A stretch of 49,804 bases of DNA, from contig JANWVM010000016.1 of NCBI GenBank assembly GCA_025056115.1, positions 1 to 49,804 on the forward strand. Reading direction: 5' to 3'. This DNA is from Gloeomargarita sp. SKYG116 (GTDB taxonomy: Bacteria; Cyanobacteriota; Cyanobacteriia; Gloeomargaritales; Gloeomargaritaceae). Within the stretch, counting starts at the first letter, position 1; each line of letters begins with the position of its first letter. A program made the translations under genes and the position numbers. Positions 17,633 to 25,625 of the stretch are shown here, one piece after another. Under the pieces are notes generated by a model. The model saw only the letters and a list, made by a program, of their open reading frames with translations, did not search any database and was not told the origin of the DNA.

Positions 17633-18637
17633 TCAATTGACGGCAATGGAATGGGTTGTTTCTCCTGCACTCACCGGACGGGCCGCTCGTACCGCTTTGA
17701 ACATGCCAAACCGGCAAAGCCCCGTGCCAAAGGCCCAGCGCATGAGCAAAAACGTCGGCACCTCGCGCAGGGATTTAATCAGTCCGATGAGTCCAAACCG
17801 CACAATCCCCTCTGGACGCACAATCCCTTGCCAGATGCTGTCTAGCCAGGAGGGGAGAGTTGCTCGTGTCCAATCAGCCGTGATGACCTCGCCGACCACC
17901 AATCCTGTTGCCTCCAGCGCCTCAGCAAACCCTTCAATGCTGGCAAACAGGGGATGTGACCACTGGTCTAACAACTGGCGCATGACGAATTTCTCAAGGG
18001 GATTCAGGGGCTTTTGCCGGTCATCCCGCTGGTTCCAATCGGCCACAACCAGGATGCCCCCCGGTTTCAAGACCCGCATGAGTTCGTACGCGAAGCGCTG
18101 TTTATCAGGGATATGGGGTCCCGCTTCCACCGACCACACCACGTCAAAACTCTCATCAGGAAACGATAGCGCCAGAGCGTCATCTACCTGAAACTTGACC
18201 GGCAAATCGGGAGGCGTCAACTCCTGGGCCCGCTTGACCTGCTGGGGACTGATGGTGATTCCCGTGACCACAAACCCGTAATCTCGCGCCAAGATGCGAC
18301 TGCTGCCCCCAATGCCACATCCCACATCCAAAACGGTGGTTCCCGGCGGCAACTTGTCCAACCCGCCCCAGCGCACCATTTCATGCACAAAATCCACCTT
18401 GGCCTGCCGAAAGTCCTTGCGACGCGGGGGATCGCCGTAATGCCCTAGATGAATGTGCTCGCCCCAGTAAAACTCCAAAATGCCATCGCGGGTCCAATTA
18501 TCGTAGGAATGGGCCACTGACGCTGGCGATTCATACTTGCGGGGAAACAGGAAATAGAGGGCAAGACCGATGAGAAGTAGGGCAATCAGAACAGCAATCG
18601 CTAGCATGAACCACTGCATCATAGGGCTGGAATTCAC
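17633..18637 (-). CDS. MPBQ/MSBQ methyltransferase (plastoquinone/tocopherol synthesis)
   Basis: 334 residues. An N-terminal membrane anchor covers about residues 8-30 (FMLAIAVLIALLLIGLALYF). A class-I SAM methyltransferase domain follows: VLDVGCGIGGSSRILA as motif I, then ITISPQQVKRAQEL and FDVVWSVEAGPHIPDK. It closely follows the Synechocystis Sll0418 type, including the WTRDGILEFYWGEHIHLGHYG stretch before motif I. That enzyme methylates 2-methyl-6-phytyl/solanesyl-benzoquinol in tocopherol and plastoquinone synthesis, consistent with a photosynthetic host. The C-terminal half is of the same family type (LPSWLDSIWQGIVRP). Confidence 0.92.
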   Translation of the reverse strand: MNSSPMMQWFMLAIAVLIALLLIGLALYFLFPRKYESPASVAHSYDNWTRDGILEFYWGEHIHLGHYGDPPRRKDFRQAKVDFVHEMVRWGGLDKLPPGTTVLDVGCGIGGSSRILARDYGFVVTGITISPQQVKRAQELTPPDLPVKFQVDDALALSFPDESFDVVWSVEAGPHIPDKQRFAYELMRVLKPGGILVVADWNQRDDRQKPLNPLEKFVMRQLLDQWSHPLFASIEGFAEALEATGLVVGEVITADWTRATLPSWLDSIWQGIVRPEGIVRFGLIGLIKSLREVPTFLLMRWAFGTGLCRFGMFKAVRAARPVSAGETTHSIAVN

Positions 18638-18724
18638 TAGGCAGCCTTTGCTAGTTTAACATCTCCATTCTGGGGGCGTGGACGACAGCCAACATCGCTA
18701 GCGTGATAGGGTGAAAGGATGAGC

Positions 18725-19822
18725 ATGACCAAGGTCGGACATCTCTACGTTGCCATTAGCGATCACGGGCTAGGTCACGTCACCCGTACCCTGGCGATTG
18801 TTGCCGAAGTCCGCCAGCGGCGACCCGAACTGCGCATTACCCTAGCGACCGCGTCATCCCCAACCGACCTGGAGGCTTACTTGTCACCGCCATTCACCCA
18901 TCGCTCTGTGTCGCTCGATGTCGGCGTGGTTCAAAAGGATAGCCTGACCCAGGACCTAGCAGCGACTCGCCAAGCGTTAGAAATGCTGCTCGACCAGGCC
19001 GATGCCAGCATCACCCAGGAAGTGGATTACATTCGCAGTACGGGGGTTGATTTGATCTTTGCCGATATTCCCTCCTTAGCCGGGCTAATTGCTGAACGAG
19101 CTGGCATTCCTTGTGTCATGTCTGGCAATTTCGGGTGGGATTTTATCTACCGGCAATGGGGCGGAGCTTTTGTAGCGCTGGCAGACCACTATGCCCAGGG
19201 CTATCGCTATTGCCATCACCTATTCCGGGTGCCGTTTTGCGAAACCATGTCCAGCTTTCCCCGGGTGACGGACGTTGGTTTAACGGGTCAGTGGCCTCGC
19301 TTCGCGCCCGATACGATTCGGGAAAAACTCGAAATTGCTGCGCCACCTGAACGCACCGTCCTGCTGGCTTTCGGGGGATTTGGGTTGCAAAAAATTCCTT
19401 ACGACGCTATCAGCCAGTTTTCGGATTGGTGTTTTTTGGTCTTTGACCCCAGCGCTCCCCCCCTGCCCAACGTGCGCCGCTGCCACACGCTGCCCTACCG
19501 TCCGGTTGACCTGATGCCCCTGTGCGGCAAAGTGGTGACCAAGCCTGGTTACAGCACTTATTCTGAGGCGTATCGGTTGGGTTTGCCGATTTATTCCCTG
19601 GAACGCCGGGGATTTGCCGAAGCCGATTTGCTGCTGCAGGGTTTGCAGAGGTATTGTCATCACCGCATCATTACCTCGGTGGAGTTCCATGCCCATCCCT
19701 GGGAATTTCTCACGCTTGACCCCTATCCTCCCCAAACCAATGACCGCCTGGCTACGGACGGCAACCAAACCATTGCCGAGGCGTTGTTGGATTACCTGGG
19801 TAGCGGGGGCAACTGCCGCTAA
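18725..19822 (+). CDS. GT-B-fold glycosyltransferase-like protein
   Basis: 365 residues from the ATG at 18725 (MTKVGHLYVAISDHGLGHVTR). An ATG at 18719 directly abuts the ribosome site GAAAGG, so the second start is better spaced. The N-terminal half has a glycine loop of GT-B enzymes (DHGLGHVTRTLAI) and FADIPSLAGLIAERAGIPCV. The C-terminal half has LLAFGGFGLQK and VVTKPGYSTYSEA, the donor-binding type of MurG/MGDG-synthase-like proteins. It is most like the N-terminal domain found on sugar kinases of the L-arabinokinase type. Donor and acceptor are unknown. It stands alone on the plus strand, 51 bp before the HlyD-type gene. Confidence 0.78.
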   Translation: MTKVGHLYVAISDHGLGHVTRTLAIVAEVRQRRPELRITLATASSPTDLEAYLSPPFTHRSVSLDVGVVQKDSLTQDLAATRQALEMLLDQADASITQEVDYIRSTGVDLIFADIPSLAGLIAERAGIPCVMSGNFGWDFIYRQWGGAFVALADHYAQGYRYCHHLFRVPFCETMSSFPRVTDVGLTGQWPRFAPDTIREKLEIAAPPERTVLLAFGGFGLQKIPYDAISQFSDWCFLVFDPSAPPLPNVRRCHTLPYRPVDLMPLCGKVVTKPGYSTYSEAYRLGLPIYSLERRGFAEADLLLQGLQRYCHHRIITSVEFHAHPWEFLTLDPYPPQTNDRLATDGNQTIAEALLDYLGSGGNCR

Positions 19823-19873
19823 CTCGCCCGAGTCTTTACAATTGTTAAAGATTGACGCAGCCTGCTGGCCCCC

Positions 19874-21151
19874 ATGCGTTGGCTAGATAAGCGCTTCAAA
19901 CACATACCCCGCTCGGTGGGCGCAGGGATTATAGGTCTGCTAGTGCTGGTGGGGGTTGGTCTCTGGCTAGGGAATCGGCAGCGGCAACCGGGATTGGATG
20001 TGGATGCCCTCACGGTGCCCGCCACCCTGCGCGACCTGACTGTACGCATTCCGGCTAGCGGCCGCATCGAACCACGCCAGCGGGTGAATCTCAGTCCCAA
20101 GACGCCAGGCCACTTGGTAGCGTTGTATGTACAACAAGGCGACCGGGTTCAAGCGGGACAAATCATTGCGCGGATGGACGATGCCGAATTACAGGCCCGC
20201 AAGCGACGAGCACTGGCTGATTTAGAACAGGCAAAAGCCCGGTTGGCGGAATTGGAACGCGGGAATCGGCCTGAAGAAATTGCCCAAGTGCAAGCCCAGG
20301 TGCAAGCCGCCCAAGCGCGTTACGAACTGGCCCGACAACGGCGGCAACGCAACGAAGCGTTATTTGCTCAGGGGGCCATCGCTCAAGACGCCCTGGATGT
20401 TGCTCGCACCGAAGAAAGCACTGCTCTGGCGGCCTTTCAAGAAGCCCAGCGCCGGTTGGATTTATTGCGAGTTGGCAATCGGCCCGAGGTGATCGCCCAA
20501 GCCCGCGCCCAGGTTGCCGCTGCCCAGGCCCAACTGCAAACCATCGAAGTGCAGATTGCAGACACGGTCATTCGGGCACCCTTTGCCGGGGTCATTACCC
20601 AGCGCTATGCGTCAGTGGGGTCGTTTGTCACGCCCAGCAGCTTCGCCTCGGCCACCTCTTCAGCGACTTCTAGCTCCATCGCTGCCTTAGCGGGCGACCT
20701 GGAAATGGTGGCGCGGGTAGCCGAAACCGACATCAGCCAGATTCGCCCTGGACAACCCGTGGAAATTACCGCCGACGCCTATCCTGGTGAAACGTTTCGG
20801 GGACAGGTGGTCTTGATTGCGCCTGAGGCCGTCGTGGAGCAAAATGTGACGTTTTTTGAAGTGCGCGTGCGACTGCTGACCGGTCAGGACCAGTTACGGG
20901 CAGGAATGAATGTGGATGCTGTGTTCATTGGCCGGCGCCTGCCCCAAGCCCTAACAATTCCAACGGTGGCGGTGGTGACGGAACGCGGCAAGACCGGGGT
21001 TTTGGTACCAGATGCCCAGGGGCGGCCCCAATTTCAGCCGGTGGTTCTGGGGGTAACGCTCAACGAGTACACCCAGGTGCTCCAGGGCTTGCGACCAGGG
21101 GAACGGGTCTTTGTGGACCTGCCGCCGGGCACTTTACCAAGTCGCTCCTAG
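19874..21151 (+). CDS. HlyD/RND-type membrane-fusion (periplasmic adaptor) protein
   Basis: 425 residues. One N-terminal membrane segment (about 14-34: RSVGAGIIGLLVLVGVGLWL) is followed by a biotinyl-lipoyl-like half (GHLVALYVQQGDRVQAGQIIARMDD). A long Ala/Gln/Arg-rich coiled-coil hairpin covers about 105-230 and contains a repeated GNRPE(E/V)IAQ motif. The closing lipoyl half has IRAPFAGVITQRYASVGSFV, and beta-barrel and membrane-proximal domains end the protein. Adaptors link inner-membrane exporters to outer-membrane channels. No MacB-, DevC- or RND-type partner lies next to it, so the cargo is unknown. Confidence 0.88.
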   Translation: MRWLDKRFKHIPRSVGAGIIGLLVLVGVGLWLGNRQRQPGLDVDALTVPATLRDLTVRIPASGRIEPRQRVNLSPKTPGHLVALYVQQGDRVQAGQIIARMDDAELQARKRRALADLEQAKARLAELERGNRPEEIAQVQAQVQAAQARYELARQRRQRNEALFAQGAIAQDALDVARTEESTALAAFQEAQRRLDLLRVGNRPEVIAQARAQVAAAQAQLQTIEVQIADTVIRAPFAGVITQRYASVGSFVTPSSFASATSSATSSSIAALAGDLEMVARVAETDISQIRPGQPVEITADAYPGETFRGQVVLIAPEAVVEQNVTFFEVRVRLLTGQDQLRAGMNVDAVFIGRRLPQALTIPTVAVVTERGKTGVLVPDAQGRPQFQPVVLGVTLNEYTQVLQGLRPGERVFVDLPPGTLPSRS

Positions 21152-21194
21152 CTGCCAAGCCACTTGAGTTTGGCTAGGGGGCAAATAGAAAAGA

Positions 21195-21300
21195 TATAGC
21201 AGCTAAGCACAGAATGCTTGACACAGGCAGCAACCGGAACCCTAGATGTTTCCATGTTGATGGCTTCCCAAGGGCAACAACCTAAATGTTTTCTGCTATA
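21195..21300 (+). repeat. MITE family 1, copy a
   Basis: A 106-bp element. The left end is TATAGCAGCTAAGCACAGAA with TGCTTGACAC; the right end is CCTAAATGTTTTCTGCTATA. Its ends match the copies at 33775-33877 and 48321-48423. They also resemble the ends of the decayed IS630 element at 31848-32697. It is the first of three elements side by side. Confidence 0.8.
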
Positions 21301-21402
21301 TCGCTAAGCCATTTCTGCTTGTCATACCCTTGGGTCGCAGGGCGTAGCCCCACTTTTGGTTTTTTTCTTATCTCTCTGACCAACTGAAGCAGCTTAGCCA
21401 TA
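21299..21402 (+). repeat. MITE family 2, copy d
   Basis: A 104-bp element from TATCGCTAAGCCATTTC to GCAGCTTAGCCATA. It has the family blocks CTTGTCAT, GGGTCGCAGGG, TTTTTTTCTTATC and CTCTGACCAACTG. It directly abuts the family-1 copy, sharing the TA. It is followed by a further inverted half-copy. Confidence 0.8.
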
Positions 21403-21455
21403 AACGGGGCCGTGACCCAAGAATGACCAGCATAGATGACTCAGCCACAGAGATG
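21403..21455 (-). repeat. MITE family 2 inverted half-copy
   Basis: The sequence GGGGCCGTGACCCAAGAATG, then ACCAGCATAGATGACTCAGCC, reads on the opposite strand as the left half of family 2. It is decayed, and its inner end is missing. With the two preceding elements it accounts for most of the 405-bp gap before rpsD; 21456-21556 shows nothing recognisable. Confidence 0.5.
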
Positions 21456-21556
21456 CAGAGGGGGGAAATCAGACTCAGGATTTAGTTCAACACCCCAACG
21501 TATAGTAGGTCAACACTTGCAGCAGCGCCTTCAATTCTTTTAAGCGCTAATAAGCC

Positions 21557-22168
21557 CTAACCCTTGCGAGAGTAGAACTCCACAATCATCAGTTCGTTGA
21601 CCTGCAAAGCAACACACTGGCGCTCGATCACCCCTGTCACCCGGCCTTCAAGCCTATTCTTATCAAATTCCAAGTGCGTAGGCAGGGTTGCCAAACCGGG
21701 ATATTCGGCATAGGCTGCCACCAACTTGCGAGACGATTCCCGCGGGCGCACGGTGATGACGTCCCCCGGCTTGCATTCATAGCTGGGCGTGTACACCGTC
21801 TTGCCGTTGACCTGAATATGTCCATGACTGACCAACTGCCGGGCCGCTGGAATCGTGGGTGCCATTCCCAACCGAAACACCGTGTTATCCAGGCGCATTT
21901 CCAGCATTTGCAACAGTGCTAACCCCGTCGATCCCTTGACTCGCCGCGCCCGGCGCACATAGCGCAGCAATTGCCGCTCAGACACGCCGTAGTTGTAGCG
22001 CAATTTCTGTTTTTCTTCCAGTCGTTTGGCATACTCTGATAGTTTTCGCGGGGCTTGGCCATGCTGACCAGGAGGGTTGACCCGCTTGCGCGCCATTTTG
22101 CGAGTTAACCCAGGCAACTCCCCCAACCGGCGAATGATCCGTACGCGTGGACCTCGATAGCGAGACAT
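21557..22168 (-). CDS. rpsD: 30S ribosomal protein S4
   Basis: 203 residues from the ATG at 22166-22168 ([22 protein letters not shown]). The frame is open further upstream, but that is the promoter region, and the standard S4 start fits exactly. It binds 16S rRNA early in small-subunit assembly. An S4 N-terminal domain is followed by an S4 RNA-binding domain with [32 protein letters not shown]. The C-terminus ends [14 protein letters not shown]. It is divergent from secE with its own promoter (22196-22224). Confidence 0.97.
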   Translation of the reverse strand: MSRYRGPRVRIIRRLGELPGLTRKMARKRVNPPGQHGQAPRKLSEYAKRLEEKQKLRYNYGVSERQLLRYVRRARRVKGSTGLALLQMLEMRLDNTVFRLGMAPTIPAARQLVSHGHIQVNGKTVYTPSYECKPGDVITVRPRESSRKLVAAYAEYPGLATLPTHLEFDKNRLEGRVTGVIERQCVALQVNELMIVEFYSRKG

Positions 22169-22195
22169 AGGGTCGAAATTTGGCAACAGTTTTCT

Positions 22196-22224
22196 AATAT
22201 ACCACCCTGCTACTGGTTGAGCAA
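22196..22224 (-). promoter_or_regulatory. candidate sigma-70-type promoter of rpsD
   Basis: Reading the minus strand, TTGCTC (22219-22224) is followed after 17 bp by TATATT (22196-22201). That places the -10 about 28 bp before the rpsD start codon. Spacing and both hexamers fit the primary sigma factor consensus; there is no experimental support. Confidence 0.5.
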
Positions 22225-22301
22225 TAGCCGACCTGGGTCTCAGTTGTGCTAAGATAAACAATGCTCTAAAATTGGCCGGGTTATCCGAGCCAGGAAATGG
22301 C

Positions 22302-22517
22302 ATGGAAAAGAAGGAGACGGTAGCGCCACCGGAGAAGGGGGGGCTGCTAGTGTTTTTACAGGATGTGCGCACCGAGTTGAAGAAGGTCATTTGGCCGACT
22401 CGGCAACAGCTCATCAGTGAATCCTTTGCAGTCATCCTGATGGTGGTCGCCTCGACGCTCATGATTTATTTGGTTGATACCTTGTTTGTGTGGTTAGCGC
22501 GGCGGGTGTTCCCATGA
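22302..22517 (+). CDS. secE: protein translocase subunit SecE
   Basis: 71 residues from ATG 22302; an in-frame TTG lies 30 bp upstream but is less likely. It is a single-membrane-segment SecE of bacterial short type. The conserved cytosolic helix [20 protein letters not shown] leads into a hydrophobic segment ([21 protein letters not shown]). It stabilises SecY in the export channel of the plasma and thylakoid membranes. Its stop overlaps the nusG start (ATGA), giving coupled translation. It heads the secE-nusG-L11-L1-L10-L12 block. Confidence 0.95.
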   Translation: MEKKETVAPPEKGGLLVFLQDVRTELKKVIWPTRQQLISESFAVILMVVASTLMIYLVDTLFVWLARRVFP

Positions 22518-23140
22518 CGCATTCGGCAGAACCGGTAGAAAGCGGAGAGCGAGTCGGTCGCCCCTGCTGGTACGTGGTGCAAGTGGCTTCGGGCTGTGAG
22601 CAAAAGGTGAAAAGCAGCCTGGAGCAACGCAGTCGCACCTTAGACATGACCGACCGGATTTTACAGGTGGCCATTCCCCAAGCGCCAGTGGTGCGCATTC
22701 GTAAAGACGGCAGCCGCCAGAATACGGAGGAAAAAATCTATCCCGGCTACGTGTACGTGCAGATGCTGGCAGTACAAAACGAAAAGGGCCAGTGGGAAAT
22801 TGACGATGAAGCCTGGCAGGTGGTGCGCAGTACACCCCATGTGATCAACTTTGTCGGTTCGCCCCAGGTGCGGGGGGGACGGGTGCAGGTCAAACCCATG
22901 CCCCTGTCGGATGCCGAAGTCGAACGGGTGTTCCGGTCGGTCGCCGTGGAAGAACCCAAGGTGAAGGTGGACATGGCGCCGGGCGACCGGATTTTGGTCA
23001 TTGCTGGGCCATTTAAGGACTTCCGGGGCGAAGTGATTGAAGTAAGCCCTGAGCGGAGTAAACTCAAGGCGTTGCTGTCCATCTTCGGGCGGGAAACGCC
23101 AGTGGAACTGGAATTTACCCAGATTCAAAAAGAGAGTTAA
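22514..23140 (+). CDS. nusG: transcription termination/antitermination protein NusG
   Basis: 208 residues from ATG 22514. An NGN domain covers about 20-150 ([21 protein letters not shown] and, before the insert, [11 protein letters not shown]). A KOW motif stands at the C-terminus ([20 protein letters not shown]). It binds RNA polymerase and affects pausing, Rho-type termination and coupling to ribosomes. A short insert in the NGN domain ([19 protein letters not shown]) is typical of cyanobacterial members. Its start lies inside the secE stop codon overlap. Confidence 0.96.
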   Translation: MTHSAEPVESGERVGRPCWYVVQVASGCEQKVKSSLEQRSRTLDMTDRILQVAIPQAPVVRIRKDGSRQNTEEKIYPGYVYVQMLAVQNEKGQWEIDDEAWQVVRSTPHVINFVGSPQVRGGRVQVKPMPLSDAEVERVFRSVAVEEPKVKVDMAPGDRILVIAGPFKDFRGEVIEVSPERSKLKALLSIFGRETPVELEFTQIQKES

Positions 23141-23175
23141 ATGTTTCTGGTGTTTGCGTTGAGGTACTGAACTCC

Positions 23176-23601
23176 ATGGCTAAAAAAGTCACTGCGGTTG
23201 TTAAACTGGCCCTGCCTGCTGGGAAAGCCAACCCCGCGCCCCCAGTCGGTCCGGCCCTAGGGCAACACGGCGTGAATATCATGATGTTCTGCAAGGAGTA
23301 CAACGCCAAGACCGCCGATAAGGTGGGGATGATCATTCCGGCGGAAATTACGATCTACGAAGACCGCAGCTTTACGTTTGTTCTGAAAACGCCCCCCGCG
23401 TCGGTGTTGCTGGCCAAAGCAGCGGGAATTGAAAAAGGTTCCGGCGACCCCAAGGGCAAAAAGGTGGGGAAAATTACCCAGGCCCAACTGCGGGAAATCG
23501 CTCAGACGAAATTGCCCGACCTGAACACCGACGACATCGAGGCGGCCATGCGCACCGTTGCCGGAACGGCTCGGCAGATGGGGATTACGATTGTAGATTG
23601 A
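23176..23601 (+). CDS. rplK: 50S ribosomal protein L11
   Basis: 141 residues, full length. The N-terminal domain carries the proline-rich [21 protein letters not shown], which forms the thiostrepton/GTPase-centre interface. The C-terminal rRNA-binding domain includes [16 protein letters not shown] and ends with [10 protein letters not shown]. It forms part of the stalk base. It lies 35 bp downstream of nusG and upstream of rplA. Confidence 0.97.
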   Translation: MAKKVTAVVKLALPAGKANPAPPVGPALGQHGVNIMMFCKEYNAKTADKVGMIIPAEITIYEDRSFTFVLKTPPASVLLAKAAGIEKGSGDPKGKKVGKITQAQLREIAQTKLPDLNTDDIEAAMRTVAGTARQMGITIVD

Positions 23602-23645
23602 CAGGGCCTGCCCCGTTGGTCATAATTGAAAAATGTGCTTATACA

Positions 23646-23675
23646 GGGGGAGAGGTGAAACCTCGTTAGCACCCC
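23646..23675 (+). promoter_or_regulatory. hairpin in rplK-rplA spacer (possible L1 target)
   Basis: GAGGT (23652-23656) and ACCTC (23660-23664) pair across a GAA loop. An outer GGGG/CCCC (23646-23649 and 23672-23675) can extend the structure. It ends just before the rplA ribosome site (GGAGGTGA). L1 autoregulates its operon in many bacteria by binding mRNA; whether this is such a site is inference. Confidence 0.35.
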
Positions 23676-23689
23676 GGAGGTGAGACGGG

Positions 23690-24400
23690 ATGAAAAAACA
23701 CTCCAAGCGGTTTCAGGCGCTGCTAGCCAAGGTAGAGCCGCGGCCTTACGAGCCGAAGGAAGCGATTGCCCTGCTCAAGGAGACGGCGACGGCCAAGTTT
23801 CCCGAAAGCGCCGAAGCCCATATCCGGTTGGGCATTGACCCCAAGTTTAACGACCAGCAGTTGCGGGCAACGGTGACGCTCCCCAAGGGTACAGGGCAAA
23901 CGGTGCGGGTGGCAGTCATTGCTCGTGGCGAGAAGGTAGTGGAAGCCCAAGCGGCGGGGGCTGATGTCTATGGCTCCGAAGAACTCATCGAAGAAATTGC
24001 CGGCGGGCGCCTCGATTTTGACAAGTTGATTGCCACGCCAGACATCATGCCCAAGGTGGCTAAGCTGGGGAAACTGCTAGGGCCGAAAGGGTTGATGCCT
24101 TCACCCAAGGGGGGAACGGTGACCTTTGACCTGGCGGCAGCGATTAAGGAGTTCAAGGCGGGGAAACTGGAGTATCGGGCGGACCGCTCCGGGATTGTGC
24201 ATGTCCTGTTTGGTAAGGCCTCGTTTCCAGTGGAGGATTTGCTAGTCAACCTCAAGGCGTTGCAGGAGTCCATTGACCGCAACCGGCCACCGGGCGCGAA
24301 AGGGCGTTACTGGCGTAGTCTCTTTATTTCCGCCACGATGGGGCCAGGGATTGAAGTGGACTTTAACCTGTTGCGGGAGATGAAGCTGGCCGCAGCCTAA
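23690..24400 (+). CDS. rplA: 50S ribosomal protein L1
   Basis: 236 residues. The family pattern is clear: an N-terminal [33 protein letters not shown] in domain I, and [25 protein letters not shown] around the second RNA contact. [24 protein letters not shown] stands near the C-terminus. It binds 23S rRNA at the L1 stalk and takes part in tRNA exit. A strong ribosome site (GGAGGTGA) precedes the ATG. Confidence 0.97.
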   Translation: MKKHSKRFQALLAKVEPRPYEPKEAIALLKETATAKFPESAEAHIRLGIDPKFNDQQLRATVTLPKGTGQTVRVAVIARGEKVVEAQAAGADVYGSEELIEEIAGGRLDFDKLIATPDIMPKVAKLGKLLGPKGLMPSPKGGTVTFDLAAAIKEFKAGKLEYRADRSGIVHVLFGKASFPVEDLLVNLKALQESIDRNRPPGAKGRYWRSLFISATMGPGIEVDFNLLREMKLAAA

Positions 24401-24459
24401 CAGTTTTTAGGAAAGCGCGTTTGGAGGAGGGACTGCCTATCGAGTCAATCACCCCCAAT

Positions 24460-24578
24460 TTGCATCCATGACCGCAGACCGCAGGTGCCTGATGCCTAAA
24501 TTTCCTGCCGAGGTCAGTCCAGCTAACCCCCCAGGGGGTGATGCTTGGTTTGGCCCGGCGCAAGTGACCGGGTTTTTT
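24460..24578 (+). ncRNA. L10 leader of rplJ
   Basis: The 192-nt spacer between rplA and rplJ carries the conserved L10-leader core. It reads GACCGCAGACCGCAGGTGCC, then a variable loop and TTTCCTGCCGAGGTC, forming the kinked stem recognised by the L10(L12) complex. Free L10-L12 binding to this leader represses rplJL expression. A strong hairpin with a U-run follows at 24554-24578, consistent with control by attenuation. The outer limits are approximate. Confidence 0.8.
24554..24578 (+). terminator. intrinsic terminator/attenuator before rplJ
   Basis: CCCGG (24554-24558) pairs with CCGGG (24568-24572) across a 9-nt loop and is followed at once by six T. It lies 15 bp upstream of the rplJ start codon and downstream of the L10-leader core. 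This is the place for an attenuator that responds to L10-L12. Confidence 0.65.
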
Positions 24579-24592
24579 ATTGGGGAGGGTCT

Positions 24593-25162
24593 ATGGGACG
24601 AACGTTAGCGAGCAAAAAGGCGATTGTGGCCGAGTTAAAAGAAACCCTGGACAAAACTCAGATGACGCTGGTGATTGATTACCAGGGGTTAACCGTGGCG
24701 GAAATGACCGACCTGCGCCGGCGATTGCGACCGACCGGGGCCGTGTGCAAGGTGACGAAAAACACCCTGATGAGCCTGGCCATTCGGGACAATCCCGCCT
24801 GGCAACCGATGGAGCGCTTTCTCAAGGGCGCCAATGCGTTTGTGTTGATTCGGGACGATTTGCCCGGCGCGGTTAAAGCCTACCAGGAATTCCAGAAAGC
24901 CACTAAAAAGACGGAATTGCGGGGCGCAGTGATGGAGGGGCAAGCCCTGGACGAACAGGGGATCAAAGCTGTCCTCGACCTGCCCCCGAAAGAGGTGTTG
25001 ATGGCCAAGGTGGCGGGGATGCTCAAAATGCTGCCCACCCAACTGGCCACAGCGCTCCACGCCGTCCCCACCCAACTGGCGACGGGGATCAACGAAGTGC
25101 CTGCCTCTCTGGGGCGGGCTATCCAAGCGGTGGCTCAACAAAAGGAAGCCGCCGGTTCCTAG
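24593..25162 (+). CDS. rplJ: 50S ribosomal protein L10
   Basis: 189 residues from ATG 24593 (MGRTLASKKAIVAELKETLDK), preceded by GGGGAGGG. The frame is open upstream into the leader, but the family start is here. The N-terminal rRNA-binding domain contains TLVIDYQGLTVAEMTDLRRRLR and CKVTKNTL. The C-terminal helix that carries L12 dimers is Ala/Gln-rich, with a repeated MLPTQLATALHAVPTQLATG. The stalk protein recruits translation factors. rplL follows after 36 bp. Confidence 0.96.
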   Translation: MGRTLASKKAIVAELKETLDKTQMTLVIDYQGLTVAEMTDLRRRLRPTGAVCKVTKNTLMSLAIRDNPAWQPMERFLKGANAFVLIRDDLPGAVKAYQEFQKATKKTELRGAVMEGQALDEQGIKAVLDLPPKEVLMAKVAGMLKMLPTQLATALHAVPTQLATGINEVPASLGRAIQAVAQQKEAAGS

Positions 25163-25198
25163 TTCAGTTGTTGTTCATTCGACCAAGGAGAAACCACC

Positions 25199-25612
25199 AT
25201 GTCTGCTAAAACCGATGCCATTTTGGAAGAGTTGAAGAGCCTGACGCTGCTGGAAGCGGCGGAACTGGTCAAGAAGATTGAGGAGACCTTCGGAGTGAGC
25301 GCCGCCGCTCCCGTGGGAGGCATGGTCATGGCTGCCGCCCCCGTTGCTGCCGCTGGCGCGCCTGCCGCTGCCCCTGCAGCCGAACCTGTGGAAGAGCAAA
25401 CCGAATTCAGTGTGATTCTGGAAGCAGTGCCCGCCGACAAGAAGATTGCCATCTTGAAGGTGGTGCGGGAGTTGACCGGCCTGGGCTTAAAAGAAGCCAA
25501 AGACCTGGTGGAGGCGGCTCCCAAACCCGTCAAGGAGGGCATCCCCAAGGAGGAGGCCGAAAAAATCAAGGCCAAGTTGGTCGAGGCCGGTGCTACAGTA
25601 GCGGTGAAGTAA
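25199..25612 (+). CDS. rplL: 50S ribosomal protein L7/L12
   Basis: 137 residues. The N-terminal dimerisation helix ([21 protein letters not shown]) is followed by an Ala/Pro-rich hinge (about 37-62). The C-terminal domain binds translational GTPases and has the family stretch [25 protein letters not shown]. It is acidic and complete. The ribosome site AAGGAGAA stands 7 nt before the ATG. It is the last gene of the ribosomal block. Confidence 0.97.
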   Translation: MSAKTDAILEELKSLTLLEAAELVKKIEETFGVSAAAPVGGMVMAAAPVAAAGAPAAAPAAEPVEEQTEFSVILEAVPADKKIAILKVVRELTGLGLKEAKDLVEAAPKPVKEGIPKEEAEKIKAKLVEAGATVAVK

Positions 25613-25625
25613 TTTCCTGGGCCGC

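Noticed and set aside
22169..22462. Open extension of the rpsD frame upstream of its start
   Set aside because: It covers the promoter region and the antisense of secE, and S4 has its usual start at 22168.
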